From contig PEAB01000001.1 in NCBI GenBank assembly GCA_002753395.1, forward strand, positions 1 to 64,000: 64,000 nucleotides of DNA, given 5' to 3'. The DNA is from Nitrospirae bacterium MYbinv3 (GTDB lineage Bacteria > Nitrospirota > Thermodesulfovibrionia > Thermodesulfovibrionales > Magnetobacteriaceae). The position numbers were made by a program, and so were the translations under genes. The notes beneath the pieces are model-generated. The model was not told the origin of the DNA. It searched no databases and saw only the letters and a program-made list of their open reading frames with translations. The first letter of the stretch is position 1; every line of letters starts with the position of its first letter. Of the stretch, positions 50,201-59,103 are shown piece after piece.

Positions 50201-50497
50201 GTTATGCAGGGCTGCAATACCATGCTCTATGAGGACATGTTTATTAAAGGCATTGAGATAGACAGAGAGTTGCTAAATCTCAAGGAATTTGTTGAGATTT
50301 TCAACAGTTATGCAGAACTAAGTAATCTGCAGCAGATAAATGTTGACGAGGGTATCTATGGCAGGATAGCAGACAATGTGTCTCAAAAACTCACGAACCA
50401 TAGAGCTATGAAAAAGGGAGAAATAAGACTTGAGCCTTTATTTATATTAGAGTTAAAAGAACTTCTGAGGTTAGAAACAGAGGCATGGACAAACTGA
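47207..50497 (+). CDS. Large actin/Hsp70-fold ATPase
   Basis: 1096 aa; VWRIGIDFGTTGTSVYYREG (phosphate 1), GVICFDIGGGTTDISIW (phosphate 2), LPGIYAGGNGSKLFHW (adenosine-like). Confidence 0.8.
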   Translation: MAHILAPKMKDGGDNNTTPITERGVWETRDYSELHKLSESLKISDEIASYVELTGIPDLWARLRFFDMALYDVRHPFHLDVIGQWRGLLALIALNEIKLNNGLKAVSVDLKNTAGKQNFEFIDVSMALLPSEVLYPNTDWSELYIFLFRNKPIGITSPTTLVCTAADYMNRLNNVSWYNGVVLKDPIPCLNSKEKSLLAGWLSMLKASLLKTAVVDDRLITLIDNPALNQNKPRGFIQDLTCEFVKIGFSNTSLNMTKGIYRFISRPIGPKGKPESHVLLISDRTPEATPKVLFIEDDIHRQWGLERHDVTLYGHITLDGMPFGGVQENTKMIGDTPLPEEFVIKKKDSFFMDKIYLIGVPDAFPGALPIKGSSDLSLQDTPLTPLIPLKEEILKYISPLELSKRIRFQRDGVDISVTLRLPLAGPDGRGKDYKVTKTFLKAEGQVDTSINGVPVLQLWPNFIVKEKERAWNLYFSFYSMGDITTFHATPYHYKGHILKQKASKANGRIKSENVQMDMYPEAMLCSFDPLGTGSEITVGIVLLKEPQPIDVQPYKVWRIGIDFGTTGTSVYYREGKSEPERLSFSKQLQVSITGSTEEKRPDLYRSFIPEALITPPFLSVFHILNKTAQHPLSPLIDGNIAYVLQGGGEYDAGKDDIKTDLKWSDKIDDRVYTNAFLNQIFLQCSAEAVFNGVSTVTWKYSYPVNFSMDEAFMATWKGILQTYSGLICLKTDDKYPGFIGESESVASGMYFGEHPRYGATSKANFVKGVICFDIGGGTTDISIWHKDNKLLYQTSVLLAGRNLFLDILYLRTDIIDLFAQDRKQVDLIKEKTDRRIFYSQADALIMKEGEAWLNEKLNAISGSEKFKELKRLIAIGISGLFYYVGLIFKGLMTENTRLPGIYAGGNGSKLFHWIAGSQYSKDSVINKLLRGALIGLPYNEADSLKAAENPNDFVVNLSMDPKAEAAYGLAISDAAYLRDDKAAQRKEVFSGAKYYYESVMQGCNTMLYEDMFIKGIEIDRELLNLKEFVEIFNSYAELSNLQQINVDEGIYGRIADNVSQKLTNHRAMKKGEIRLEPLFILELKELLRLETEAWTN

Positions 50498-50518
50498 TGC
50501 CAAGCAGCATTAGCTTAA

Positions 50519-50688
50519 TATACTAAACTAAATGGAGTTTGCAAAAAGATTTTGACCTTGATATCCAATAACATGAAAATGTCATTCCTGCGAAAGCAGG
50601 AATCTATGCGTCTTGACGGGATTACGGAGTGGATTCCCGCTTACGCGGGAATGACAAGATTTTTGCAAACCTGACTTATCTTGGTATA
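50519..50688. repeat. 170-bp MITE-like element, copy 2
   Basis: Near-identical to 29499..29668 with the same TATAC...GTATA termini. Confidence 0.78.
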
Positions 50689-50727
50689 GAATAAAGTAAT
50701 GTCAGATGTATGTAAACATTGAGATTG

Positions 50728-50819
50728 TCTGAACTAGGATTACACGGATGCAAGGATTTACAGGAAAAAGCGGCTGCGTAATCCTGACAATCCTTAAATC
50801 CGTTAAATCATGGTTCAGA
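50728..50819. repeat. 92-bp inverted-repeat element, copy 2
   Basis: TCTGAACTAGGATTACACGGAT ... AAATCCGTTAAATCATGGTTCAGA. Confidence 0.78.
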
Positions 50820-50837
50820 TTAAAAGGATGGTAATTT

Positions 50838-51992
50838 ATGAAGAACAAGTTATACTTAAAACAAATAACTCTATTTTTATCTATTTCAATCTTTACAGTA
50901 TTACTTGTGAACCTATGTAGTGGGTTGAAAGATTTTGCCTATGCTGAGGATCCTAAAGATGCGGTTAAAGCTGAGGTAAAGCCAAAAAAAGGCGAAAAGA
51001 AAGAATCTACAAAAAATGATACGCATAAGCAACCATCACCTTCGCCAAAGCCACAAGGCAATGCAACTACTTTGCCTCCAAAAGTAAATGTTAGCGATGA
51101 ACTCTACAGTATAAAAAGTACATTGTCCAATATTGAATTGAGATTGGAAGCGATAAAAGAGCTTACAATACAACTTAAAGATACTCATCAAACAACGAAT
51201 CGTTATGATAAAGAAAACCCATCTTCTTCTACCGACGATTTTTTTCTGTGGACTATTATAAACATTGTTGCTTTAGTTGCTTTTTTTGTTTCCTTGTTAC
51301 TTATTCTTGATCATAAGTTAGATAAGTTGTTGATAGATATAGTCGATAGACATAAGCAGGAATTAAGTAAATTACAGCATAATTATAATAGTGAAAAAGG
51401 TAAACCTACTAGTAGAAAAGATGATTTTGACTTTGAACAAGAGATTAAAAATCTGAATGTTCAATTGACAACAATAGATTCAAAGATTCAAACGATTCAT
51501 AACCTTTTAGCCAGGTTTGTTAAAAGTAATAGTTCTAATGAAAATGAACCAAGCAACCAATGTCAAATAGGCTATGATAAGCCGAAGAATGAATCGGTCT
51601 CAGCGCGGATTGAAAGATTCATCAATGACTATAATAATAATAATAGACCTGATTCTTTTAAAGATAGCTATACTCCCCAAAAATTAGGAATAAAAAATAC
51701 TGAAGAAAGGTACAAAGATCCAAACATACAGCCCAGAATTTCTGAAGCAGGAAACGGTTGGTATTGGGGTGTTGATCTCAATGATGACGGAAAACTGTAC
51801 GTTGTCCCCATACATGGGGCTCAGATAAGTGAACAGGGATATAACACCCACGCATTAGATTCCTTTTATGATAGCAATTTTACACCAAACGCATATTTTC
51901 GTAATATCAAACTTATCAAACCCGCACGTTTAAAAAGTTCGGCAGGAAACGAGTGGGTGATAGATGAAAAAGGTAGACTGGAACTAAGCTAA
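50838..51992 (+). CDS. Membrane-anchored coiled-coil protein
   Basis: 384 aa; N-terminal signal/TM, second TM FFLWTIINIVALVAFFVSLLLIL, coiled coil, globular C-terminus GWYWGVDLNDDGKLYVVP. Confidence 0.65.
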   Translation: MKNKLYLKQITLFLSISIFTVLLVNLCSGLKDFAYAEDPKDAVKAEVKPKKGEKKESTKNDTHKQPSPSPKPQGNATTLPPKVNVSDELYSIKSTLSNIELRLEAIKELTIQLKDTHQTTNRYDKENPSSSTDDFFLWTIINIVALVAFFVSLLLILDHKLDKLLIDIVDRHKQELSKLQHNYNSEKGKPTSRKDDFDFEQEIKNLNVQLTTIDSKIQTIHNLLARFVKSNSSNENEPSNQCQIGYDKPKNESVSARIERFINDYNNNNRPDSFKDSYTPQKLGIKNTEERYKDPNIQPRISEAGNGWYWGVDLNDDGKLYVVPIHGAQISEQGYNTHALDSFYDSNFTPNAYFRNIKLIKPARLKSSAGNEWVIDEKGRLELS

Positions 51993-51993
51993 C

Positions 51994-53844
51994 TTGACCA
52001 ATATAGTCACATATATCAGGAGTTTAATGGGCGTAACCAACTTTTTAGAAACGCTTGTATCATATCTGAGGCCTTCAAATACAATAGCCATGTCTGTGGT
52101 GATGTTTCTTATCATATTATTTGTTATATGGCTGCTTGCCTTGTCCTTTCAAGCAATCACGATAATAAGGAAACGGAGGTTAATCAATAAACTGTCTTAC
52201 GTCGATGCCCTCGCAAGTTTCCGTGAGGGATATACATACGTTAAAAAGCAAAATAAACATGAAAAAGCATTTGAACTGTTCCTAAGCGATAATAAGGTAT
52301 CGAGAAACTCCATTATCGCCAAACACATACACACTATATTTGAGGCCGGTATTAAAGGCTCCCAACTAGAGATTGCCTCCCTCCTAAACCACACCAACCA
52401 CCAACTGTTTGCCGCCAATAACCTTTTGAAAAACGTCCTGAGCGTCTTTATCATCATCGGCCTCCTGGGTACCCTGTTTGGTCTGGCCGACAGCCTTGCC
52501 CACCTCTCGCTTATAACCGACGTAAATGACACTAAACAGTTTAAGAATGACATCTCGTTTGCCTTACGAGACCTCCTGGTTTCCCTGAAAAGCGCCTTTG
52601 CACCAAGCATATGGGGTGTCATGTTTACCATCGCGGGTGTCTTTGCCTATGGACTGTACATCAACTTTTCCTGCAACCCCCTAAAGACCTCCCTCGAATA
52701 TAAGACATTAAACGTCTGGCTTCCTGAACTCTACCCCACCACCACCCAGGAACTCTATAAGACTCTACAACAGAGCGAACAACACATGCGAGAAAACTTT
52801 AAGGCCGCTAAAGAAGTCGCAAACCTGGCACAATCCATTAAAGATGAGACAGGCGATTTTAAACAAAACCTCAAGAGCGCAAACTCACTCTTAGTGCCCC
52901 TTAGTATAACTACAGAACAATTGAATACCACCTCACAGTTATTAGACAAGGACTTCTGCAATAGATTAATGCTCTTTACGAGTGAATTTGCCAAGAGCGT
53001 AAACTCCCTGACGTCTTTTCAGGCCGAGTTACGAACCTTATACGACCAGATGATCAAAGGCTCTGAAACCCTAGAACAGAATCTGACACGCTCTCTGTCT
53101 GTCCAACAAGCAGAGATCCATGATATTATATTCAGCATTAAAAAATATGAGAAGTCATTCCTGGAATTACAAGAAAAACTTGACACGAACGTCTTAGCTT
53201 TTATCAACGAGGCAAAAGAGGCCACCACAAGCGTAAGCAAAAGCAACAGAGATATCGTCGAACAGAACCTTAAAAACCTCACAGCCAGTCTGAATGAGTT
53301 GAATTATATCCTACAAACAGGACTAATCAGCATATTGGAACGATTTAATAGATTCGATACCCCTGTCAAAGGCGCGGCTGATAAGATTGAAAGTAACTTT
53401 GAAAACTACAACAAGCTCATTCAGGGTATGCTCTCTGAACTGCAAAAGGAGATCATTCAGCAGGGTGCAAGATACAGCCAACATCTCACAGAAGGCAACG
53501 AACTAAAAGATCGGATCGAAAAACTTTTCACACAAGTAGATATAAACAGCGCCAAACAGATAACGTCCATTGATGGTTTTGTTAAAAACGTCGAGTCGCT
53601 TAATGCTACGGCAGCCAAACTGCTCCAAGGTACAGAGAATATGCTCACAGCGCTTCAACACAGCAGCGACGCCAACTCCCTGTCCAACAACATCCCAAAA
53701 CTGACAGCAGCCATCAATGACCTGATTCAACTTATAGCAACGGGTCTCTCCATAGATGTTGTAAGACCCTCAGTTTCTATGCCTTCAGATGGCAGTGGAA
53801 GCAAAATAAATAAGATAATGGATAAGCTTAGACGGAAATTATGA
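51994..53844 (+). CDS. MotA/TolQ/ExbB-like (ZorA-like) channel protein with long coiled-coil tail
   Basis: 616 aa; SVFIIIGLLGTLFGLADSLAHLS and SAFAPSIWGVMFTIAGVFAYGLYI followed by long helical region; start codon is TTG. Confidence 0.68.
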   Translation: MTNIVTYIRSLMGVTNFLETLVSYLRPSNTIAMSVVMFLIILFVIWLLALSFQAITIIRKRRLINKLSYVDALASFREGYTYVKKQNKHEKAFELFLSDNKVSRNSIIAKHIHTIFEAGIKGSQLEIASLLNHTNHQLFAANNLLKNVLSVFIIIGLLGTLFGLADSLAHLSLITDVNDTKQFKNDISFALRDLLVSLKSAFAPSIWGVMFTIAGVFAYGLYINFSCNPLKTSLEYKTLNVWLPELYPTTTQELYKTLQQSEQHMRENFKAAKEVANLAQSIKDETGDFKQNLKSANSLLVPLSITTEQLNTTSQLLDKDFCNRLMLFTSEFAKSVNSLTSFQAELRTLYDQMIKGSETLEQNLTRSLSVQQAEIHDIIFSIKKYEKSFLELQEKLDTNVLAFINEAKEATTSVSKSNRDIVEQNLKNLTASLNELNYILQTGLISILERFNRFDTPVKGAADKIESNFENYNKLIQGMLSELQKEIIQQGARYSQHLTEGNELKDRIEKLFTQVDINSAKQITSIDGFVKNVESLNATAAKLLQGTENMLTALQHSSDANSLSNNIPKLTAAINDLIQLIATGLSIDVVRPSVSMPSDGSGSKINKIMDKLRRKL

Positions 53845-53855
53845 CAGAGGGTGAG

Positions 53856-53985
53856 GGGTGCATAAGAATTTCATGGGGGACAATAAAAATTAATGGGGTC
53901 AAGGGAACTGGTCCCCTTGTGGGTGGGTCTGAGGGAGGGGGTTGCGAACCCCTGCAACATTAGGCAAAGCCCCCCCTCTAGACTA
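53856..53985. repeat. Family A MITE-like repeat, right end truncated or degenerate
   Basis: GGGTGCATAAGAATTTCATGGGGGACAATAAAAATTAATGGGG, near-identical to the 13084 copy at its left end. Confidence 0.7.
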
Positions 53986-53996
53986 GAAGAATGTAT

Positions 53997-55856
53997 TTAT
54001 GGTTGTAACTCCACAAATGCCCATGCTGTTTCTTTATTAGCATCCTTTATGGTGATGATTACGCGTACCCCAGCGGTAACAGTCTTGAGGGTTGTAACCG
54101 TAAGCGTACTGGCTGCATCATCAAAGGAGGCGCTAACGAGGTCTGGTCTGCTAACGTTAAACGTGTAAGGGGCCTCGCCGCCATCAACCTCAAATGTAGC
54201 AGTTGTACCTACCGCAGGGGTTGTGAGGGTCTGTTTTCCCGGTGTCACGTTCACCTTTGATGTGGTAAACACAAACCAATCGGGATCATCAACCGAGCCT
54301 AAAGAACCTCCCTTAACGATAATCGCTCCATCCATAAGCCACATGTAGAGCTGCCCCATTGTCTGGTTCTGCCATAGGATGTCAAGTTTGCCATCACCGT
54401 TATAGTCTCCAACCCTGACTATATTCCAATCGAAATCATCTACGATAGCAACAGACTTGGCGTCTTTTATGTTTGCACCATCCATAAACCAGAGAGCCAC
54501 TTGACCGGTTTTCTGATTTCTGTACAGGATATCGCCCCTGCCGTCACCGTCAAAGTCGCCTACCCGAACAATTCGCCACTGAGGGTCTTTAAGATCAGTC
54601 ACTTTAGCGAATTTCTTTATCTTTTCACCGTCCATAAGCCACATGGCAAGTGCTCCCATCCCCTCGTGTCTGAAGAGGATATCATCTCTACCATCGCCAT
54701 CGAAATCAGCTACACCGGCTACATCCCACGACCTTGGCACCTTTACGTCAATATACTTAGCGTCTACGACGTCTATACCATTCATAAACCATATGACCAT
54801 ATCGCCCTTTTCTTTGTGTCTCCATAGGAGATCGGTCATACCATCACCGTTGAAGTCTCCAACTGCCTTTAAGTACCAATTCTTCTTTTCTATCTTATGT
54901 TTCACATGACCGTGGCTGGCTATATTTAATCCATCCATCAACCAGATATACAACGATCCGTCACGTTTGTTTCTCCAGACAATATCGGCCTTGCCATCCC
55001 CGTCAAAGTCCCCAACACCATCAATTACCCATTCAAGAGGAACCCTGCCAGGTGAACCGGATTTTGTTACATTGTCGCTATTCATCAACCATATAGCAAC
55101 GTCCCTTGTTTTCTGGTTATGCCAAAGGATATCGCTCATGCCGTCGCCGTCAAAGTCGTTTGTTACCTTACGGCCAACGCCGCCTAGGCCTATGAAAGTA
55201 GCAACAACATTCCTGCTTGCAGTCATTTTTACCGTACAGATACCGTTTGTTGCATTATCGCTTGTTACGTTATCGCTTGCAGGGTCGCAGCCTGACCATC
55301 CACTAAACGTAGAACCTGTATCCGCAGCAGCCGTAAGCGTTACGACTGTGTCCTTTAAATACGGAGCGGAACACGTCAAACCACAACTGATGCCTGCTGG
55401 CGAACTTGTAACCGTGCCCTTGCCGCTTCCAGACTTACGTACAGTCAGCGTAATGCCGGTGGTTGCCCCCTTGCTAAACTTAGCCGTTACAGTCTTTGCC
55501 TCAGACATTTTTACCTTACATTTGTTGGCGTCATCTCCACCGTTTGAATTTGGATCATCGGTGCCTGTTTCACAACCACTCCAGCCGCCAAACGTAGAGC
55601 CTTGGTCTGCTTTGGCTGCAAGCATCACGATAGTGCCCTGAGGATACTGCGCTGAACACGCACTGCCACAACTTATACCCTGAGGGGTGCTCATTACCAT
55701 ACCACTGCCGTCGCCACTCTTATTCACTGTCAGCTTAATACCTGCATCTTCTGAATACGCTGGTTCAACTGACAGCGCTATAAAAGAAAGCAACACGCTT
55801 AACACTGCAATAGCATACACCGTACGACTATTCAACGACCTACTAAAGTAACTCAT
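53997..55856 (-). CDS. Secreted VCBS/FG-GAP repeat protein with bacterial (InlB_B_2-like) repeats
   Basis: Signal peptide; GTVTSSPAGISCGLTCSAPYLKDTVVTLTAAADTGSTFSGWSGC repeats; multiple DFDGDGKADIVWRN-type repeats. Confidence 0.85.
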   Translation of the reverse strand: MSYFSRSLNSRTVYAIAVLSVLLSFIALSVEPAYSEDAGIKLTVNKSGDGSGMVMSTPQGISCGSACSAQYPQGTIVMLAAKADQGSTFGGWSGCETGTDDPNSNGGDDANKCKVKMSEAKTVTAKFSKGATTGITLTVRKSGSGKGTVTSSPAGISCGLTCSAPYLKDTVVTLTAAADTGSTFSGWSGCDPASDNVTSDNATNGICTVKMTASRNVVATFIGLGGVGRKVTNDFDGDGMSDILWHNQKTRDVAIWLMNSDNVTKSGSPGRVPLEWVIDGVGDFDGDGKADIVWRNKRDGSLYIWLMDGLNIASHGHVKHKIEKKNWYLKAVGDFNGDGMTDLLWRHKEKGDMVIWFMNGIDVVDAKYIDVKVPRSWDVAGVADFDGDGRDDILFRHEGMGALAMWLMDGEKIKKFAKVTDLKDPQWRIVRVGDFDGDGRGDILYRNQKTGQVALWFMDGANIKDAKSVAIVDDFDWNIVRVGDYNGDGKLDILWQNQTMGQLYMWLMDGAIIVKGGSLGSVDDPDWFVFTTSKVNVTPGKQTLTTPAVGTTATFEVDGGEAPYTFNVSRPDLVSASFDDAASTLTVTTLKTVTAGVRVIITIKDANKETAWAFVELQP

Positions 55857-56562
55857 AACATTTCCTCCTTGATAGTTAATACTGTTTTTATACACATCAC
55901 TCTGATAACCATTCCATCCGCTACAACCATAGTACAGACATAGTTTGTCATCCTCCTTCTCTATAGATCAAAGTCAACTTATAGTCTATGTCTCTATTAT
56001 TAGTATAATTAAATATATAAATCTGTCGTCCTGGTGACAGTTCTTAAAATATTTTCGTATCTTGTATCTTTTTTGGTAGTCCTGCGCAAGTAGTGGTGAC
56101 AGTAAACTTAACACCCTCCCCTAACCCCTCCCATCAAGGGAGGGGGAATGAATATCACTACCTCTGCATGACTACCTCTTTTTTATATTTCATGGAAAGA
56201 AGGGAGGGCTTTGCCTCTGCCGCAGGGGTTCGCAACCCCCTCCCTCAGACCCACCCACAAGGGGAGGGGTGAGGCACCCCGACCACAAAGAAGCCCCCTT
56301 GACCCCGTAAAATGCTTAATCCTAATTTATGGATATATTTATGTTCTTCTACTTACCATGTTTTTTAAAGAGGAGACAGATTCTCCTTCTATATTTTAAC
56401 GGACTATGAAGTGTTTAACTCTGTTTATATTAGCACTAAATTCCCGTTACGTCAAGGGGCGCTGCCTTTGCAATAATATAACATACAGCACTATCTTAAA
56501 TATTGTAGATACAACTATTAAAATAATACTAATTCTAACCTCATGTGTTTTATAATAACACT

Positions 56563-57192
56563 ATGAATTCGGTGATAGACGAGAGAGTACGTAATAAGAT
56601 CATCAAGATCTTGGAGCAGCGTGGTATAAAGCAGCGAGAGCTTGCTGAGATGATTGGTGTTATGCCGCAGAATCTTAATGCTTACATGACGGGCAAGCGG
56701 GGGTTCGGCAAGAAGAACATCGCACGGATAGCCAAGGCCTTAAACATACCGGAGGAGTCTTTTTATAGCGACCCAAGTGTAAACCGTTCGCGGATCAAGA
56801 AGGCAAGAAGGATACCCCTTTTATCTTGGACCAATGCAGGGGTCTGGCACGAATCAGTTGACATCTTTCGGGAAGGCTACGCTGAGGATTGGCTGGCATA
56901 TGATGCTACGGATCCATATGCCTTCGCTGTGCGTGTAGCGGACAACTCTATGGAACCAGAGTTTAGACCTGGCGACTTGACGATCGTATCGCCCTCGCTA
57001 ACACCAGCTACCGGAGACTTCGTCGTGGCCAGAAGCGGCAATAACGTAGTCCTGCGGAGGTTAAAGCACCTCGAACATGCCATTTTACTTAAACCTATTA
57101 ACCACGATTACGACGACATGCACATAGCCAATAAGGACAAAAAACTCTTACGCCTTATTGGCAAGGTAATTGCCAAGATTGTTAAATACTGA
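56563..57192 (+). CDS. XRE-HTH / S24 LexA-like transcriptional repressor
   Basis: ORF 56545..57192; RGIKQRELAEMIGVMPQNLNAYMTGKR HTH; VADNSMEPEFRPGDLTIVSPSL, GDFVVARSGNNVVLRRL. Confidence 0.88.
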   Translation: MNSVIDERVRNKIIKILEQRGIKQRELAEMIGVMPQNLNAYMTGKRGFGKKNIARIAKALNIPEESFYSDPSVNRSRIKKARRIPLLSWTNAGVWHESVDIFREGYAEDWLAYDATDPYAFAVRVADNSMEPEFRPGDLTIVSPSLTPATGDFVVARSGNNVVLRRLKHLEHAILLKPINHDYDDMHIANKDKKLLRLIGKVIAKIVKY

Positions 57193-57488
57193 TCTGCTTT
57201 TCACAACTAAACAGTATAGATATCTCTTAATTAGTTATTTCTATAACTGATATTAATTATAATAATTATTTAATAGTTCACCCTCATCGTTTATATGCCG
57301 TTTCCTTTGGGGTTCTCGACGGATATCGTTGGAGTTTCCAATGAGTTTCTATGTTGTTTCCCATGCGTGTACAGACCATTCCCCTGTTAAGCACAAACAG
57401 TCACCTTCTAAGCATTTATGATGCTCATCTGCGTTTCCCCCTTCCTTGATGATAGGGGCTAGGGGAAGGGTGTACCGCCCCCCCATCG

Positions 57489-57839
57489 TTATGTCAGCGG
57501 TCTATTTTCCTCAGACAATACCACAATCTTAGGTTGATAGTCCTTTATGTCTTCCTCTTTCACGTAGCAAAAGCTAAAAATGATAACCCGGTCGCCTGCG
57601 ACACCCTTCCTTGCTGCTGCTCCGTTTAGGCAGATCTGTCTGGAGCCACGCTCCCCCGGTATAAGATATGTCTCAAACCTCTCGCCATTGGTGACGTTGC
57701 TGACCATGATCTTCTCATACGCAACCATGCCCGTTAGATCCATCAGATCCTCATCCACGGAGAGACTGCCACTATAATTGATATTGGCCTCGGTCACCTT
57801 AGCCATATGTATCTTGGCCCTTAACATACATCTATACAT
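57489..57839 (-). CDS. panD: Aspartate 1-decarboxylase
   Basis: 116 aa; MLRAKIHMAKVTEANINYSGSLSVDEDLMDLTGM with self-cleavage Gly-Ser; NGERFETYLIPGERGS. Confidence 0.95.
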   Translation of the reverse strand: MYRCMLRAKIHMAKVTEANINYSGSLSVDEDLMDLTGMVAYEKIMVSNVTNGERFETYLIPGERGSRQICLNGAAARKGVAGDRVIIFSFCYVKEEDIKDYQPKIVVLSEENRPLT

Positions 57840-57904
57840 AACTCTTCCTCCCTTTCCTTATATTAACACGATCTTCACTTTTATGCAAATCCGCCTTTTC
57901 TCAG

Positions 57905-58027
57905 GGGTACATAAGAAATTCATGGGGGGGTTAATGGGGTCAAGGGAACTCGTCCCCTTGTAGGAGGGTCTGAGGGGGGACAAAGTCCCCCATTCTTTTA
58001 AAAAACCCACGGTTTTCTTATGCACCC
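57905..58027. repeat. Family A MITE-like palindromic repeat
   Basis: Termini GGGTACATAAGAAATTCATGGGGG / CCCACGGTTTTCTTATGCACCC. Confidence 0.8.
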
Positions 58028-58041
58028 TTTTCTCAGCCCTT

Positions 58042-59103
58042 TCAAGCCCCATCTTCTTTGATCAGCTCAATCAGGGCGTCTATTAGGCTGGCCTCCGGCA
58101 CTCTGCCCACGAGATGCCCCTTCTTAAACAACAGACCCATCCCCGTACCGCTAGCGATACCATAGTCCGCCTCCTTGGCCTCGCCAGGGCCGTTGACCTC
58201 ACATCCCATGATCGCCACCGTTATATCCCTATCAATGACTGCCAGCCTGTTCTGCGCCTCCTCAACGAGCTTTAAGAGATCAACACGTGTACGGCCACAC
58301 GTGGGACAGGAGACCAAGTTTATCCCGTGTTGTCTGATACCAAGCGCCTTTAATATCTCATAGGCCACGCGTACCTCCTCCTGCGGGGGCGCAGTTAGAG
58401 AGACGCGCATGGTGTCGCCTATACCCTCTTGCAGGAGGATGCCAAGCCCGACGGCACTCTTGATGATGCCGGTAGAGGGTGGTCCAGCCTCGGAGATCCC
58501 TATGTGCAGCGGGTAGTCATACCTGGCTGAAAACTGCTCGTATGCCTCAACCGTCATCGGAACATTCGAGGCCTTCAGGGATACCTTTATAAGCCCAAAG
58601 TCCAGCTCCCTCAGTATATCAATGTGGCGTGTGGCGCTCTGAACAATGGCCTCCGGCGTGGGGCCCCCATGCTCCTTCAGTATGTCCTTTGGAAGGGAGC
58701 CGGCGTTGACCCCGATGCGTATCGGTATGGCTTTATCCTTGCAGGCGTTAACCACCTCCTTGACCTTCCAAGTTGCACCGATGTTTCCCGGATTTATGCG
58801 CAGGGCGTCAATCCCTCCGGCAATTGCCATTAAGGCCAGTTTGTAGTCAAAGTGTATGTCGGCAATCAGCGGGATGCTGACCTGCCCCCTGATAGCGCTG
58901 AGGCATTGTGCTGCCTCCTCGTTGAGGACGGCCAGGCGTACCAGCTCACATCCTGCCCGTTGAAGCGCCAATATCTGAGCTACCGTTGAGGGCACATCTA
59001 TGGTATCGGTCTTTGTCATTGACTGGATGCTAATGGGGGCGCCTCCGCCTATTGCAACGGATCCTATGACAACCTGTCTGGTCAGTTTAGGGTTGTGAAT
59101 CAT
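58042..59103 (-). CDS. ispG: 4-hydroxy-3-methylbut-2-enyl diphosphate synthase (flavodoxin)
   Basis: 353 aa; VGGGAPISIQSMTKTDT, CPTCGRTRVDL, MGCEVNGPGEAKEADYGIA. Confidence 0.97.
   Translation of the reverse strand: MIHNPKLTRQVVIGSVAIGGGAPISIQSMTKTDTIDVPSTVAQILALQRAGCELVRLAVLNEEAAQCLSAIRGQVSIPLIADIHFDYKLALMAIAGGIDALRINPGNIGATWKVKEVVNACKDKAIPIRIGVNAGSLPKDILKEHGGPTPEAIVQSATRHIDILRELDFGLIKVSLKASNVPMTVEAYEQFSARYDYPLHIGISEAGPPSTGIIKSAVGLGILLQEGIGDTMRVSLTAPPQEEVRVAYEILKALGIRQHGINLVSCPTCGRTRVDLLKLVEEAQNRLAVIDRDITVAIMGCEVNGPGEAKEADYGIASGTGMGLLFKKGHLVGRVPEASLIDALIELIKEDGA

Noticed and set aside
51994-53844. Calling the locus a Zorya defence system
   Set aside because: Only a ZorA-like architecture is visible. 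No OmpA-domain ZorB, ZorC or ZorD-like helicase is encoded nearby, so only the similarity is stated.
54967-55641. 224-aa + strand ORF opposite the VCBS-repeat gene
   Set aside because: Antisense shadow of a repetitive coding sequence.
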